DNA of 64,000 bases from Bacteroidales bacterium (GTDB lineage Bacteria; Bacteroidota; Bacteroidia; Bacteroidales; Tenuifilaceae): NCBI GenBank assembly GCA_020636845.1, contig JACJXD010000001.1, positions 248,001-312,000 on the forward strand, in the 5' to 3' direction. This document shows positions 43,907-53,781 of the stretch, piece by piece. A program made the position numbers and the translations under genes. The notes under the pieces were generated by a model. The model saw only the letters and a program-made list of their open reading frames with translations, was not told the DNA's origin and made no database searches. The number at the start of each line of letters is the position of its first letter. The first letter of the stretch is position 1.

Positions 43907-44962
43907 ATGTATAAAAAGTTGTTACGTCCAATTTTTTTTCTCCTAAACCCTGAGAAAGCACATCATCTTGTAGTTTGGTTTGTTAAAAGTTCAAAGTTTT
44001 TTCCCTTTTCAAAGTTTTTGTTTCGAAAAATCTTTGAAGTAAAACACGAATCATTATGCACAAATGTTTGGGGATTAAATTTTAAAAATCCAGTAGGTCT
44101 TGCCGCTGGATTCGATAAAAACGCAGATTTTTTTGCAGAATTTTCAGGTTTTGGTTTTTCATTCATCGAAATAGGTACAGTTACACCTGAAGCCCAACTG
44201 GGAAATCCTAAACCACGTTTATTCAGGCTTATTTCTGACAATGGTTTGATCAATAGGATGGGATTTAATAATAAGGGAATTAATTATGTTAAGAAGCAAT
44301 TGGAAAAAAAGAAAAAGATTGAAATCATAATTGGGGGAAATATTGGAAAAAATACATCTACCCCAAATGAAATGGCAATTAACGATTACATCCTTGCTTT
44401 TAATGGATTATATAACTATGTCGATTACATTGCAATAAACATAAGTTGCCCCAATGTTAGCAATTTGAGGGAATTGCAATCGGGTAAATCTCTCAGTTGT
44501 ATAATTGAAGCGATTTTGAAGGAGCGGCTCAAGTATGACAAAAAGAAACCTGTCTTGCTCAAAGTTTCGCCAGACTTAAACAACGAACAACTTACCGAAA
44601 CTTTAGAAATAGCCGAAACCCTTGGGATAGACGGATATATTGCGACCAATACAACTACAAGCCGAGATGGCCTTATAACTAATAGCAATAAAATAACTTC
44701 GATTGGAAATGGAGGTTTAAGTGGAAAACCGCTTACAAGTAAATCTACCGAAGTAATCCGTGTAATACATGATAGGACCAAAGGGACTAAGCCAATAATT
44801 GGTGTTGGCGGTATATTCACCACTGAAGATGCCATAGAAAAACTAGAAGCAGGCGCCTCATTAATTCAAATTTATTCTGGCTTCATCTACGAAGGGCCAT
44901 TTATTGTAAAACGGATTAATAAAGGTTTGGTAAAATACTATACTAGAAATTATTATAGTTAA
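43907..44962 (+). CDS. pyrD: Dihydroorotate dehydrogenase, quinone-type (class 2), with Cys at the base position
   Basis: A 351-residue flavoenzyme of pyrimidine synthesis oxidising dihydroorotate to orotate with quinone. The N-terminal helical extension (about 1-45, LRPIFFLLNPEKAHH) that binds membrane and quinone marks class 2. FMN-binding blocks are NPVGLAAGFDKNAD, NRMGFNNKG, GGNIGKNT, KVSPDL and IGVGGIFTTEDA. In class 2 enzymes the catalytic base is Ser (E. coli S175 in NISSPN); here the aligned residue is C181 in NISCPNVSNLRELQ, as in class 1 enzymes. That combination may be normal for Bacteroidota but is worth noting. Confidence 0.93.
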   Translation: MYKKLLRPIFFLLNPEKAHHLVVWFVKSSKFFPFSKFLFRKIFEVKHESLCTNVWGLNFKNPVGLAAGFDKNADFFAEFSGFGFSFIEIGTVTPEAQLGNPKPRLFRLISDNGLINRMGFNNKGINYVKKQLEKKKKIEIIIGGNIGKNTSTPNEMAINDYILAFNGLYNYVDYIAINISCPNVSNLRELQSGKSLSCIIEAILKERLKYDKKKPVLLKVSPDLNNEQLTETLEIAETLGIDGYIATNTTTSRDGLITNSNKITSIGNGGLSGKPLTSKSTEVIRVIHDRTKGTKPIIGVGGIFTTEDAIEKLEAGASLIQIYSGFIYEGPFIVKRINKGLVKYYTRNYYS

Positions 44963-45105
44963 AATAGTTTATTGAGAAAATATGTTATACCATAAATTTG
45001 AATTCAAAGCGTTATACTTATATAGTTTATTATCAACTAAATGTATCATGTTTTTTACTTCCATGTAAAAAGTAAAGCCATGCAAGTTTACAATAAGAGT
45101 AAAAA

Positions 45106-45981
45106 ATGATAAAAGAAGGTGAAAAGTATTTATTCTTAATTGAAAAAGAAATTTTTGATCCTTTACTGGGGCATAAGTTAATTTTGTCATACAAAAACAA
45201 GGAAAGATATTCTCTTGATCTAGAATATTATGTTAAATACAATTTGGTTGTAGGGAAAAAAATTAGTTGTAGGGTAGATAAGATTAATTGCACGGGACAG
45301 GTATTCCTCGAGCCAGAACATCCTATATACATTCCAGGAAACATTTACACATTCAAAGTAAAAAGTGTAAAGTCTGACGTACTAAAGGGAATTGATATTA
45401 TTACTGTAGTAGATGTTTTTGATAATAATATAGACATTGCAATTCCTAGTGAAAACACTGACAAAAAAACTTCAGAAATTCAATTTAAAGTATCATCCAT
45501 TAGAAAAGGTATTCCAATTCTAGAACAAACCCTTTTGACATTTAACTGCACCAACCTCAAAAATGGTATGAGCATTATTGTTGAATTTATTGGCATAGTA
45601 ACTCAAAATAACGATGACTTTTACTGGTTTAAGTATAAAACATGCTATGCTGTTCTAAAAGTTAAGCATTATGCTCATTACGGCTTTAAAATTGGAGAAA
45701 AGATTGAATGTACATTCATTGACATTAGACCTAATGGATTCTTGAAAATAGAGCCTCTAAACCCCTTCTATAAAGTCGGAAATATCTATGAATTTATCAT
45801 TGAAAAAATATCCACAGAAAACAGCATTTCAAAGAGTAATTGTATAGCAGAAGTTTACGATATTTTTGGAAAAAAGTGTAGTGTTTTACTACCTATAAAC
45901 ACTTACAACAAAGGAGAGAAAATACTGTGTGAGATTACTGGTTATAAAAAAGGGCGACCTCTGTTAAAAAGTCGCCCATAA
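45106..45981 (+). CDS. Internally duplicated protein of unknown function
   Basis: A 291-residue cytoplasmic protein I do not recognise; no signal or membrane segment. It is a tandem duplication: residues about 1-140 align with 147-289. Matching pairs are FLEPEHPIYIPGNIYTFKV (67-85) with KIEPLNPFYKVGNIYEFII (214-232), and SSIRKGIPILE (130-140) with TGYKKGRPLLK (278-288). The many short beta strands and GxxxxxxV spacing look like OB/S1-type nucleic-acid-binding folds, two per half, but no diagnostic S1 motif is present. It is AT-rich and Asn/Ile/Lys-rich. Its 3' end contains the terminator of the convergent gene. Confidence 0.65.
   Translation: MIKEGEKYLFLIEKEIFDPLLGHKLILSYKNKERYSLDLEYYVKYNLVVGKKISCRVDKINCTGQVFLEPEHPIYIPGNIYTFKVKSVKSDVLKGIDIITVVDVFDNNIDIAIPSENTDKKTSEIQFKVSSIRKGIPILEQTLLTFNCTNLKNGMSIIVEFIGIVTQNNDDFYWFKYKTCYAVLKVKHYAHYGFKIGEKIECTFIDIRPNGFLKIEPLNPFYKVGNIYEFIIEKISTENSISKSNCIAEVYDIFGKKCSVLLPINTYNKGEKILCEITGYKKGRPLLKSRP
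45946..45977 (-). terminator. Terminator for the minus-strand acidic-protein gene, inside a coding sequence
   Basis: Read on the minus strand: GGGCGAC (45977-45971), 12-base loop, GTCGCCC (45958-45952), then six T (45951-45946). It lies within the last codons of the plus-strand gene ending at 45981. Confidence 0.75.
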
Positions 45982-46006
45982 AATGCTAATAATATTGTGT
46001 AGTGAA

Positions 46007-46333
46007 TTAAAAATCGCCCATTTCTTCTGCCGGTTCATCGTCACCTAGATCTTCTGGAAAGGTATCTTGTTCAGTTCCAATATCGTCAGACATAGAACCA
46101 AAGAAATCCTTTTCTTCATCTTCATCTTTAATCTTTGTGTCAACTTTTACTTTGACTTTTACTAGATAACTTGCTTCGTCAGTTTCAAGTGTTACTGCAT
46201 AAAAATAATCTCCATTGGGTTTTTGAACTTTCATTAAGTAATCGTTGTACCCATAGGGATATTTTTTCTTGAAACTTTCTTGTAGCTCAGCAGATAAATT
46301 ACTGTAGTCCACTACAATTCTTTTCTTCGTCAT
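46007..46333 (-). CDS. Small acidic-tailed protein of unknown function
   Basis: A 108-residue cytoplasmic protein. I start at ATG 46333; a TTG seven codons upstream is less likely. The first 70 residues look folded (RIVVDYSNLSAELQESFKKK, YGYNDYLMKVQKPNGDYFYA, ETDEASYLVKVKVKVD). The last 40 are strongly acidic (DEDEEKDFF, EDLGDDEPAEEMGDF) and probably disordered. Similar short proteins occur widely in Bacteroidota as hypotheticals; I cannot give a function. Single-gene transcript with the embedded terminator downstream. Confidence 0.72.
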   Translation of the reverse strand: MTKKRIVVDYSNLSAELQESFKKKYPYGYNDYLMKVQKPNGDYFYAVTLETDEASYLVKVKVKVDTKIKDEDEEKDFFGSMSDDIGTEQDTFPEDLGDDEPAEEMGDF

Positions 46334-46574
46334 ATTGCTGAAAAATTTTTGCAATTATACACCAAATATTAATACATAATAGCCGTTGAGGAAAAAATTT
46401 GTTGATATTTGTTTTCCCTCTAAAGTTTGGCAATTTTAATAATTTATGGATTATAATCGTTTACAAAATGACATTTTTTGATTATTAAAGTTTAGTCCAT
46501 AATTTTAATTGAAATTTGTTAAAATTGAGGGAGTTTATTAATTTTTTATTACAACATAACTAACTTATTTTCAA

Positions 46575-47045
46575 ATGAAAAGAACAATTCTACTGGTAAT
46601 TCTGGCAATTTTTAGCCTTGAGCCTATGGCACAGGTAAACATTTACAACCCGAACGCAAATGCTAAAGAGGATATTCAAAAGGCAATATCCGATGCAAAA
46701 GAATCGAACAAAAATGTACTTATACAAATTGGCGGAAATTGGTGTCCTTGGTGTGTCCGGCTTCATAAATTATTCGAAAGTAACGACACCATAAAATCAA
46801 TTATCAACGATAACTACGTTTGGATTTTAGTCAACTATAGTAAGGAAAACAAAAATCTAGACATTATGAAGGCTTTATCGAATCCCCAAAGATTCGGATT
46901 CCCGGTTTTAGTTATTTTAGATTATAACGGAACTAGGATTCACACACAAGATACAGGACTATTAGAATCTGGTAAAGGCTACGACAATAAAAAGATAATA
47001 GGTTTTCTTAAAAATTGGACAGTTAAAGTTATCAATGAAAACTAG
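46575..47045 (+). CDS. Exported thioredoxin-like protein
   Basis: A 156-residue protein with a signal peptide (1-19, ending PMAQ) and a thioredoxin-like domain (about 25-150). The active site is WCPWC in GGNWCPWCVRLH, as in the thioredoxin_7/DUF255-like group; the cis-proline segment is GFPVLVILD (about 113-121). It would act as a periplasmic disulfide reductase or carry electrons to an exported partner. A terminator follows, with no co-transcribed cytochrome-maturation gene to narrow the role. Confidence 0.85.
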   Translation: MKRTILLVILAIFSLEPMAQVNIYNPNANAKEDIQKAISDAKESNKNVLIQIGGNWCPWCVRLHKLFESNDTIKSIINDNYVWILVNYSKENKNLDIMKALSNPQRFGFPVLVILDYNGTRIHTQDTGLLESGKGYDNKKIIGFLKNWTVKVINEN

Positions 47046-47085
47046 TCCTATAATTAATATTATGTTAAATAATAAATAATAGTAA

Positions 47086-47112
47086 AAACCCCGATACTAT
47101 TTCGGGGCTTTT
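47086..47112. terminator. Terminator between the thioredoxin-like and TPR genes
   Basis: CCCCGA (47089-47094) and TCGGGG (47102-47107) with flanking A and T residues; may serve both converging genes. Confidence 0.7.
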
Positions 47113-47124
47113 ATATTTCAATAA

Positions 47125-48432
47125 TTACAAACTTTTTATTTTTTCGTTTACTTCATTATACTTATTCATAAAATCATCACTCTCATTACGGAATCTGAAA
47201 TAAATATTTTTTAATGCATCCAAAACTTCCTTGCTTTCCGGATTTACATTTCTTGCTTTTTCCATATATGGCAAAGCCATCTTAAATTCCTTATTAGCTT
47301 TATCCATCAATTCATCATACTTTTCAGTATCATTTGCAGGAACCTTATTGGCCTCTTCTACATATTTTACTCCTATGTTAAAGTATAATGCACCAATGTT
47401 ATAGTAAGCATCAAAATAATCGGATTTTAATTCAATTGCTTTCGAATATGCAGAAACAGCTTCATCAACATTTCCCAGTCTATCGAACAAAGTTCCCTTA
47501 GCAAAGTATAATGAAGAATTGCTAGGCTCTTGCTCAATAGCTTTATCTATTAATCCTATTATTTTATTAGGATCTTCACCTTTATCTAAATAATAACTAA
47601 TCAGAGAAAACAGAATATTTGAATTTTGCGGATATTTTAAAAAGCCATCCTCTAAGTACGTTACTCCTTCCTCTGCTTTACCCAATGATTTATACGCGTC
47701 GAATATATTAAAATAAATAGATCCTCCTGATGTAAAATTCAAATCCAATGCTTGCTTATAGTAAGGTAATGCATCTTCATATAATCCGGCTAATTGTGCG
47801 GATAATGCTGTGTAATAATAAATTGCAGTATCTTTATGGTTTAATAATGGATTTTTACCTATTTTGATAGCTTTTGCAAAATTTTCAAAAGCTTTCTTAT
47901 AGTTTTTAAGAGAATAAGCATTAGATCCTTCGTTTACAAAATTACCCTTTAATTTATTGAGCCCTTCGACTATTTTTTTTGCTTTTTTCCCTCCATTATC
48001 CAACTCGATCGCTTTGTTATAACTTTCAAAAGCAGTATCCAAGGGATTTTCAACTAAAGGTTTAGTTACTTCCCAATGATCTAACTTTCCGTTTACAAAA
48101 AAGAAGTTTATTCTTTCCATTGTATATTTATCAATAGCAACACCATCAACATCTTCCTGTGTTTGTTGCAATGGTTTTCCAACAATTAGACCAAATGTCT
48201 GCATATCCATACCTGGATAAGCATTTAATAATTGAGATTCGTACACTTCAGTGTAAAGTTCACCCCTTGTAATCCAAGTGTTTACTTTTACATTCTTTTT
48301 AGCATCGGCAATTTCGTTGTTACTCTTTTCAATCTTTTTAGCCAATTGATCAAAGTTTATTTGATTGGCTTGCTGAGCATGCAACATAAATGCAATTAGC
48401 ATTAATGTAATAAATGTTGATAAGCGTTTCAT
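47125..48432 (-). CDS. Exported tetratricopeptide-repeat protein
   Basis: A 435-residue exported protein with signal peptide (1-19, ending MLHAQ). After about 130 residues of unclear fold, at least six TPR-like helix pairs follow. Clear ones include DTAIYYYTALSAQLAGLYED, GSIYFNIFDAYKSLGKAEEG, SLYFAKGTLFDRLGNVDEAV and FDAYYNIGALYFNIGVKYVE. TPRs mediate protein contacts; the partner is unknown. It lies 29 bases downstream of gyrA and is probably co-transcribed, an association I would not assume to be functional. Confidence 0.85.
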   Translation of the reverse strand: MKRLSTFITLMLIAFMLHAQQANQINFDQLAKKIEKSNNEIADAKKNVKVNTWITRGELYTEVYESQLLNAYPGMDMQTFGLIVGKPLQQTQEDVDGVAIDKYTMERINFFFVNGKLDHWEVTKPLVENPLDTAFESYNKAIELDNGGKKAKKIVEGLNKLKGNFVNEGSNAYSLKNYKKAFENFAKAIKIGKNPLLNHKDTAIYYYTALSAQLAGLYEDALPYYKQALDLNFTSGGSIYFNIFDAYKSLGKAEEGVTYLEDGFLKYPQNSNILFSLISYYLDKGEDPNKIIGLIDKAIEQEPSNSSLYFAKGTLFDRLGNVDEAVSAYSKAIELKSDYFDAYYNIGALYFNIGVKYVEEANKVPANDTEKYDELMDKANKEFKMALPYMEKARNVNPESKEVLDALKNIYFRFRNESDDFMNKYNEVNEKIKSL

Positions 48433-48461
48433 TTTTTGTCTAGTTAATGATTAGTAATAAA

Positions 48462-50969
48462 TTAATCTTCGTTATTTGTGTTTGGGGTTAAATCTTCAGC
48501 ATTATTGACTTCTTCTTCAAATTCATCGTCTGACGTTTCTACATTGGCTACAGCAGCAATGCCATCATTTTTCTTTAAATTAATTAACCTAACACCTTGT
48601 GCTGTACGGCCATATACTCTCAAATCGGCGACTTTTAACCTGATGGTCAAACCGCTTCTATTGATTATCATCAAATCGTTGCTTTCATCAACAGCTTTTA
48701 TACTAATTAGTTTCCCTGTTTTAGCCGTAATATTAATGGTTTTTACACCTTTTCCCCCTCTGTTAGTTATTCGATAATCGTCCAGTTTTGATCGTTTACC
48801 ATATCCATTTTCCGAAACAACCAGAATATCTTTCTCCACATTATCTTCTACACATACCATGCCAACCAATTCATCATCAACCGAAAGGTTCATTCCTCGT
48901 ACACCGCTTCCTGTTCTTCCAATAGCTCTTACTAAATTTTCAGGAAATCGAATTGCTTTTCCATTCCTTGCCGCTAATATGATATGATTTTTTCCGTTGG
49001 TTAAACTTGCCTCTATTAATTGATCACCTTCTTTTACGGTGATAGCAATTACGCCATTTTGTCGAGGTTTACTATACGCCTCAAGGGATGTTTTTTTAAC
49101 AACTCCCTTTTTAGTACAAAGTACAATAAAATTATTTTTAACGTATTCCTGATCGGACAATCCCTTTACATTGATGTAAGCTCTTACTACGTCCTCATTT
49201 TCTATATTTATAAGGTTTTGAATAGCCCTCCCTTTTGAAGTTCTACTTCCTTCCGGAATTTCGTAAACTTTAAGCCAATAACACTTACCCTTTTCTGTAA
49301 AGAAAAGCATTGTATTATGCATTGTTGCAACGTACATATGCTCAATAAAATCTTCATCGCGAGTAGTACTTCCCTTTGCACCTACCCCTCCACGCGACTG
49401 TGACTTATACTCATATAGCGGAGTCCTTTTTATATACCCCATTCTCGAAATGGTTATTACAACCTCTTCATCGGCATAAAAATCTTCGGGGTTAAACTCT
49501 TCTGCGTCAGGAACTATTTCAGTGCGACGTTTATCGCCGTACTTTTCTTTCATTTCCAACAATTCATCCTTAATGATACTCATTTGCAATGATTCATCGG
49601 CAAGAATTTGCTTTAAATGAGCAATTAATTGTTGCAGTTGATTATACTCTTCTTTTACTTTATCACGCTCTAAACCGGTTAGGCTCCTCAATCGCATATC
49701 AATAATGGCTTGAGCCTGAATATCGGATAAAGCAAATCGTTCCATTAACTTATCCTTTGCCTCGCTAGGTGATTGAGCCGCACGAATAAGGTTTATTACT
49801 TCATCGATATTATCAATTGCAATAAGAAGACCTTCCAGAATATGAGCACGTTTTTCTGCTTCGCTTAAGTCAAATTGAGTTCTTCTAACAATTACGTTGT
49901 GCCTGTGCTTAATAAATTGCGTAATTAAATCTTTTAAATTAAGCAGTTTTGGACGACCATCAACTAAAGCAATGTTGTTAATAGGAAACGAAGATTGCAA
50001 TTGACTATGTTTAAATAAGTTATTTAAAACAACGTTCCCAACAGCTTCCCTTTTAAGTATAATTACTATTCTGGTTCCATCCCTATCCGACTCGTCATTT
50101 ATATAACTGATCCCGTCTATTTTTTTCTCGTTTATCAAATCCGCAATTTTACGGATCATCTCGGCCTTATTGACCATATAAGGGATTTCGGTAACAATTA
50201 TTTTTGAACGACCGGAATCTGTTTGTTCTATTTCGGTTTTCGAACGAATAATAACCTTTCCTTTTCCTGTTAAATAAGCATCCTTAATTCCTTGAGAACC
50301 ATATATAATTCCCCCTGTTGGAAAATCAGGACCTTTAACATACTTCAGTAATTCTTCAACTGTAATATCAGGATTATCGATAGTTGCACAAATAGCATCA
50401 ACCACCTCTGGTAAGTTATGAGGAGGCATACTTGTTGCCATACCTACGGCTATACCTGACGATCCATTTACGAGAAGTAAGGGTATTTTGGTTGGTAAAA
50501 CGGACGGCTCCTCAAGACTATCATCAAAATTTAAATTGAAATCAACCGTGTTTTTGTCAAGATCGACTAATGTTTCCGCAGCTATACGCGTTAATCGAGC
50601 CTCGGTATAACGCATAGCGGCAGGACTATCACCATCGACCGACCCAAAGTTACCTTGACCATCAACCAAAGGATAACGCATTGACCATTCCTGGGCCATC
50701 CTTACCATTGCATCGTAAACCGAAGAATCTCCATGAGGATGGTATTTACCTAAAACTTCACCAACTATACGAGCTGACTTTTTGAAAGGTTTTCCGGCAT
50801 CTAACCCCAACTCCGACATGCCAAACAAAACTCTGCGGTGTACAGGTTTTAAACCGTCCCTTACGTCAGGTAATGCACGAGCTACAATCACCGACATCGA
50901 ATAATCGATGTACGATGACTTCATTTCTTCCTCAATGTTAATTTGAATAATTCTCTCTCCCTCAGCCAT
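48462..50969 (-). CDS. gyrA: DNA gyrase subunit A
   Basis: An 835-residue gyrase A subunit, which cuts and rejoins DNA to introduce negative supercoils together with GyrB. The active-site tyrosine is Y121 (AAMRYTEARL). The quinolone-determining region HPHGDSSVYDAMV has S82 and D86, equivalent to the drug-sensitive E. coli S83 and D87. The C-terminal beta-pinwheel (about 500-815) contains the GyrA box as QSRGGVG, separating it from ParC. The tail is acidic (EEEVNNAEDLTPNTNNED). No gyrB is nearby. Confidence 0.97.
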   Translation of the reverse strand: MAEGERIIQINIEEEMKSSYIDYSMSVIVARALPDVRDGLKPVHRRVLFGMSELGLDAGKPFKKSARIVGEVLGKYHPHGDSSVYDAMVRMAQEWSMRYPLVDGQGNFGSVDGDSPAAMRYTEARLTRIAAETLVDLDKNTVDFNLNFDDSLEEPSVLPTKIPLLLVNGSSGIAVGMATSMPPHNLPEVVDAICATIDNPDITVEELLKYVKGPDFPTGGIIYGSQGIKDAYLTGKGKVIIRSKTEIEQTDSGRSKIIVTEIPYMVNKAEMIRKIADLINEKKIDGISYINDESDRDGTRIVIILKREAVGNVVLNNLFKHSQLQSSFPINNIALVDGRPKLLNLKDLITQFIKHRHNVIVRRTQFDLSEAEKRAHILEGLLIAIDNIDEVINLIRAAQSPSEAKDKLMERFALSDIQAQAIIDMRLRSLTGLERDKVKEEYNQLQQLIAHLKQILADESLQMSIIKDELLEMKEKYGDKRRTEIVPDAEEFNPEDFYADEEVVITISRMGYIKRTPLYEYKSQSRGGVGAKGSTTRDEDFIEHMYVATMHNTMLFFTEKGKCYWLKVYEIPEGSRTSKGRAIQNLINIENEDVVRAYINVKGLSDQEYVKNNFIVLCTKKGVVKKTSLEAYSKPRQNGVIAITVKEGDQLIEASLTNGKNHIILAARNGKAIRFPENLVRAIGRTGSGVRGMNLSVDDELVGMVCVEDNVEKDILVVSENGYGKRSKLDDYRITNRGGKGVKTINITAKTGKLISIKAVDESNDLMIINRSGLTIRLKVADLRVYGRTAQGVRLINLKKNDGIAAVANVETSDDEFEEEVNNAEDLTPNTNNED

Positions 50970-51196
50970 ATACTTAAAGATAATAAAAGTAAAATTAATG
51001 TAGTTAATTAATAATTCTACACTTGAAATTAGTTTGCTAAAATAGCATTTTATCGCGAATTTTCAGACTGATTTTAAACATACTTTTCAACAAAAATCGC
51101 ATTCCTTTTTGCATTTTTTTTGATAATTTTAATCAACAAATCATTTGCATTTCGGTTTATCTCTATTACTTTAGTAGAAATTTTAATGTGCATTTT

Positions 51197-53746
51197 ATGA
51201 ATCAGAAGTTTTCTCAAAAAATTAAAGACGTTCTCACTTACAGTCGCGAGGAAGCAATAAGGCTTGGTAATCCTGCAATAGGCACGGATCACCTTTTGCT
51301 TGGTATATTGCGCGATGGTGAAGGCGAGGCTGTAAATATTTTACTTTCAAATGGAATTGATTTAAGCAAATTGAAAAGTCAAATAGATTCCCATTTACTT
51401 AATAATAACGAAAAAACAGAAATAACTGTAGAGGATAACTCTGATATAGCAATTTACAAATCGGCAGAACGTGCCCTTAAACTAGTAATTCTTGAAGCTC
51501 GTGCATTAAAAAGCGATACCATAAACACTGGCCATTTACTATTGGCTATTCTTAAAGATGAAACCAGTTTTGTTTCCCAACTGTTAAGTGAAGAAGGGTT
51601 ATCATACGAAACTGTCCGTAAGTCGTTAATTATAGAGAATTCTGACGATAAAGGAGATTTTAATTCTGATGAAGAAGAAGGCGATAGCGGATTTTTTGGC
51701 GGAATGGGTAAATCGAATCAACCGGGAGGCTCTAGCAAGAGTTCTTCGGATACTCCAGTACTTGACAACTTCGGAATCGATTTAACCAAAGCTGCAGAAG
51801 AAGGACGGTTAGACCCTATTATTGGCCGAGAAAGAGAAATTGAACGTATTGCTCAAATTTTAAGCCGTAGAAAAAAGAATAATCCCATTTTAATTGGAGA
51901 ACCAGGCGTTGGAAAATCCGCCATTGCTGAAGGTCTAGCTTTAAGAATAGTAAAAAAGAAAGTTTCGAGGGTTCTGTTTAACAAACGAGTAGTTACATTA
52001 GATTTAGCATCGATTGTTGCAGGAACAAAGTACCGTGGACAGTTCGAAGAACGTATGAAAGCGATACTAAACGAGCTTTCACGTACAAATAACATAATTC
52101 TGTTTATCGACGAAATTCACACTATTGTTGGTGCCGGAGGTGCTACAGGCTCTCTTGATGCTGCAAACATGCTTAAACCTGCACTAGCCCGAGGCGAGTT
52201 GCAGTGCATAGGGGCTACAACACTTGACGAATACCGTGAACATATTGAAAAAGATGGAGCTCTTGAGCGTCGTTTTCAAAAAGTAATGGTTGAACCAACC
52301 TCTCCTGACGAAACCGTAGAAATTTTAAATAACATTAAGGAACGTTACGAAGATCATCACAACGTAAACTATACTCCCGAAGCAATTGATGCTTGTGTAA
52401 AATTAACTATGCGGTATATTTCCGATAGGCATTTACCCGATAAGGCTATCGATGCTCTTGACGAAGCAGGCTCGCGCGTACACATATCCAACATTAAAGT
52501 TCCGGAAAACATTGTTAACTTGGAAAAGTTAATAGATGAAGTTAAGAAGGATAAAATTAAAGCCGTTAAAAATCAACAATTTGAACTTGCTGCTAACCTT
52601 AGAGACAAGGAAAAAAGGCTAATAGAACAACTCGAAGACGAACAGCAACGTTGGGAAAAGGAACTACAAAGACATCGTGAAATAGTTGATGAAGAAAAGG
52701 TTGCCGAAGTTGTTGCTATGATGACAGGCGTTCCTGTTCAACGCATCGCTCAAGCAGAAGGAACTCGTTTATTAAAAATGGCCAAAGAGTTAAGAGGCTC
52801 AGTTGTTGGACAAGACGAGGCTATCTCAAAAATTGTAAAGGCAATTCAACGTAACAGAGCCGGTCTTAAAGATCCTAACAGGCCAATAGGAACATTCATT
52901 TTCCTTGGACCTACAGGCGTTGGAAAAACTCAACTGGCTAAAGTTTTAACCAAATATCTCTTTGATTCTACCGACAACCTAATTCGTATCGACATGAGTG
53001 AATACATGGAAAAATTTTCCGTATCTCGTCTTGTCGGAGCACCTCCGGGATATGTTGGTTATGAAGAAGGCGGACAACTAACAGAAAAGGTAAGACGCAG
53101 ACCCTACTCTGTTGTTCTGCTCGATGAGGTGGAAAAGGCTCATCCCGATGTATTCAATATTCTATTACAAGTTCTCGACGAAGGACAACTAACCGACAGT
53201 TTGGGCCGAAAGGTAGATTTTAAGAATACAATTATTATAATGACGTCTAACATAGGTTCCAGAGAGTTAAAGGAATTTGGACAAGGTGTTGGATTTGCTA
53301 CCAAAGCAAAAGAACAATCAAGCGGAGATTACTCTAAGTCGATTATACAAAAGGCATTAAAAAAAGCGTTTGCCCCTGAATTTCTTAACAGAATAGACGA
53401 TATTATTATGTTTAACGCATTAACCCGCGACGACATTCATAAAATTATCGATATTGAACTTAAAGGCCTTTACGAAAGAATTTTCAACTTGGGATTTTCT
53501 ATTAAGATTTCTCCTGCTGCAAAAGATTACATTACCGAAAAAGGATTCGACATTCAGTATGGAGCCCGTCCGTTAAAACGAGCCATACAGAAGTATTTGG
53601 AGGATCCTTTAGCCGAAGTATTAATCAAAAATGAGGCAAAACCAGGCTGCGTGCTATTGGTAGGATATAGCAAAAAGAAAGATGAAATTGCCATTAAAAT
53701 TGTTCAACCTAAAGAAACCGACGTTTCTAGTCCTAAGAAAAAATAA
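51197..53746 (+). CDS. clpC: ClpC-type AAA+ protease ATPase
   Basis: An 849-residue unfoldase delivering proteins to ClpP. I use ATG 51197; a GTG three codons upstream extends the frame. Order: two Clp-N repeats (about 1-145), an acidic/Gly-Ser linker (about 148-185), AAA module 1 with Walker A GEPGVGKS (234-241), a UVR-like middle segment (QFELAANLRDKEKRLIEQLE), AAA module 2 with GPTGVGKT, and the C-terminal lid. The ClpP-docking loop is represented by VGF in FGQGVGFATK, absent from ClpB, so ClpC is the better name. No clpP or mcsA/B is adjacent. Confidence 0.92.
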   Translation: MNQKFSQKIKDVLTYSREEAIRLGNPAIGTDHLLLGILRDGEGEAVNILLSNGIDLSKLKSQIDSHLLNNNEKTEITVEDNSDIAIYKSAERALKLVILEARALKSDTINTGHLLLAILKDETSFVSQLLSEEGLSYETVRKSLIIENSDDKGDFNSDEEEGDSGFFGGMGKSNQPGGSSKSSSDTPVLDNFGIDLTKAAEEGRLDPIIGREREIERIAQILSRRKKNNPILIGEPGVGKSAIAEGLALRIVKKKVSRVLFNKRVVTLDLASIVAGTKYRGQFEERMKAILNELSRTNNIILFIDEIHTIVGAGGATGSLDAANMLKPALARGELQCIGATTLDEYREHIEKDGALERRFQKVMVEPTSPDETVEILNNIKERYEDHHNVNYTPEAIDACVKLTMRYISDRHLPDKAIDALDEAGSRVHISNIKVPENIVNLEKLIDEVKKDKIKAVKNQQFELAANLRDKEKRLIEQLEDEQQRWEKELQRHREIVDEEKVAEVVAMMTGVPVQRIAQAEGTRLLKMAKELRGSVVGQDEAISKIVKAIQRNRAGLKDPNRPIGTFIFLGPTGVGKTQLAKVLTKYLFDSTDNLIRIDMSEYMEKFSVSRLVGAPPGYVGYEEGGQLTEKVRRRPYSVVLLDEVEKAHPDVFNILLQVLDEGQLTDSLGRKVDFKNTIIIMTSNIGSRELKEFGQGVGFATKAKEQSSGDYSKSIIQKALKKAFAPEFLNRIDDIIMFNALTRDDIHKIIDIELKGLYERIFNLGFSIKISPAAKDYITEKGFDIQYGARPLKRAIQKYLEDPLAEVLIKNEAKPGCVLLVGYSKKKDEIAIKIVQPKETDVSSPKKK

Positions 53747-53750
53747 TTTA

Positions 53751-53781
53751 AAGAAGCAGCACAACGCTGCTTCTTTTTTTT
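53751..53781 (+). terminator. Terminator after clpC
   Basis: AAGAAGCAGC/GCTGCTTCTT, 10-bp stem with loop ACAAC, then a T-run. Confidence 0.92.

Noticed and set aside
45054..45069. Another copy of the XRE operator (TTTACTTCCATGTAAA)
   Set aside because: The half-sites match but the spacer is six bases rather than four, so it would not present the same geometry.
42742..45981. Horizontally acquired island or prophage remnant around the XRE gene
   Set aside because: Although AT-rich, it contains pyrD and shows no integrase, phage structural gene, tRNA junction or flanking direct repeats.
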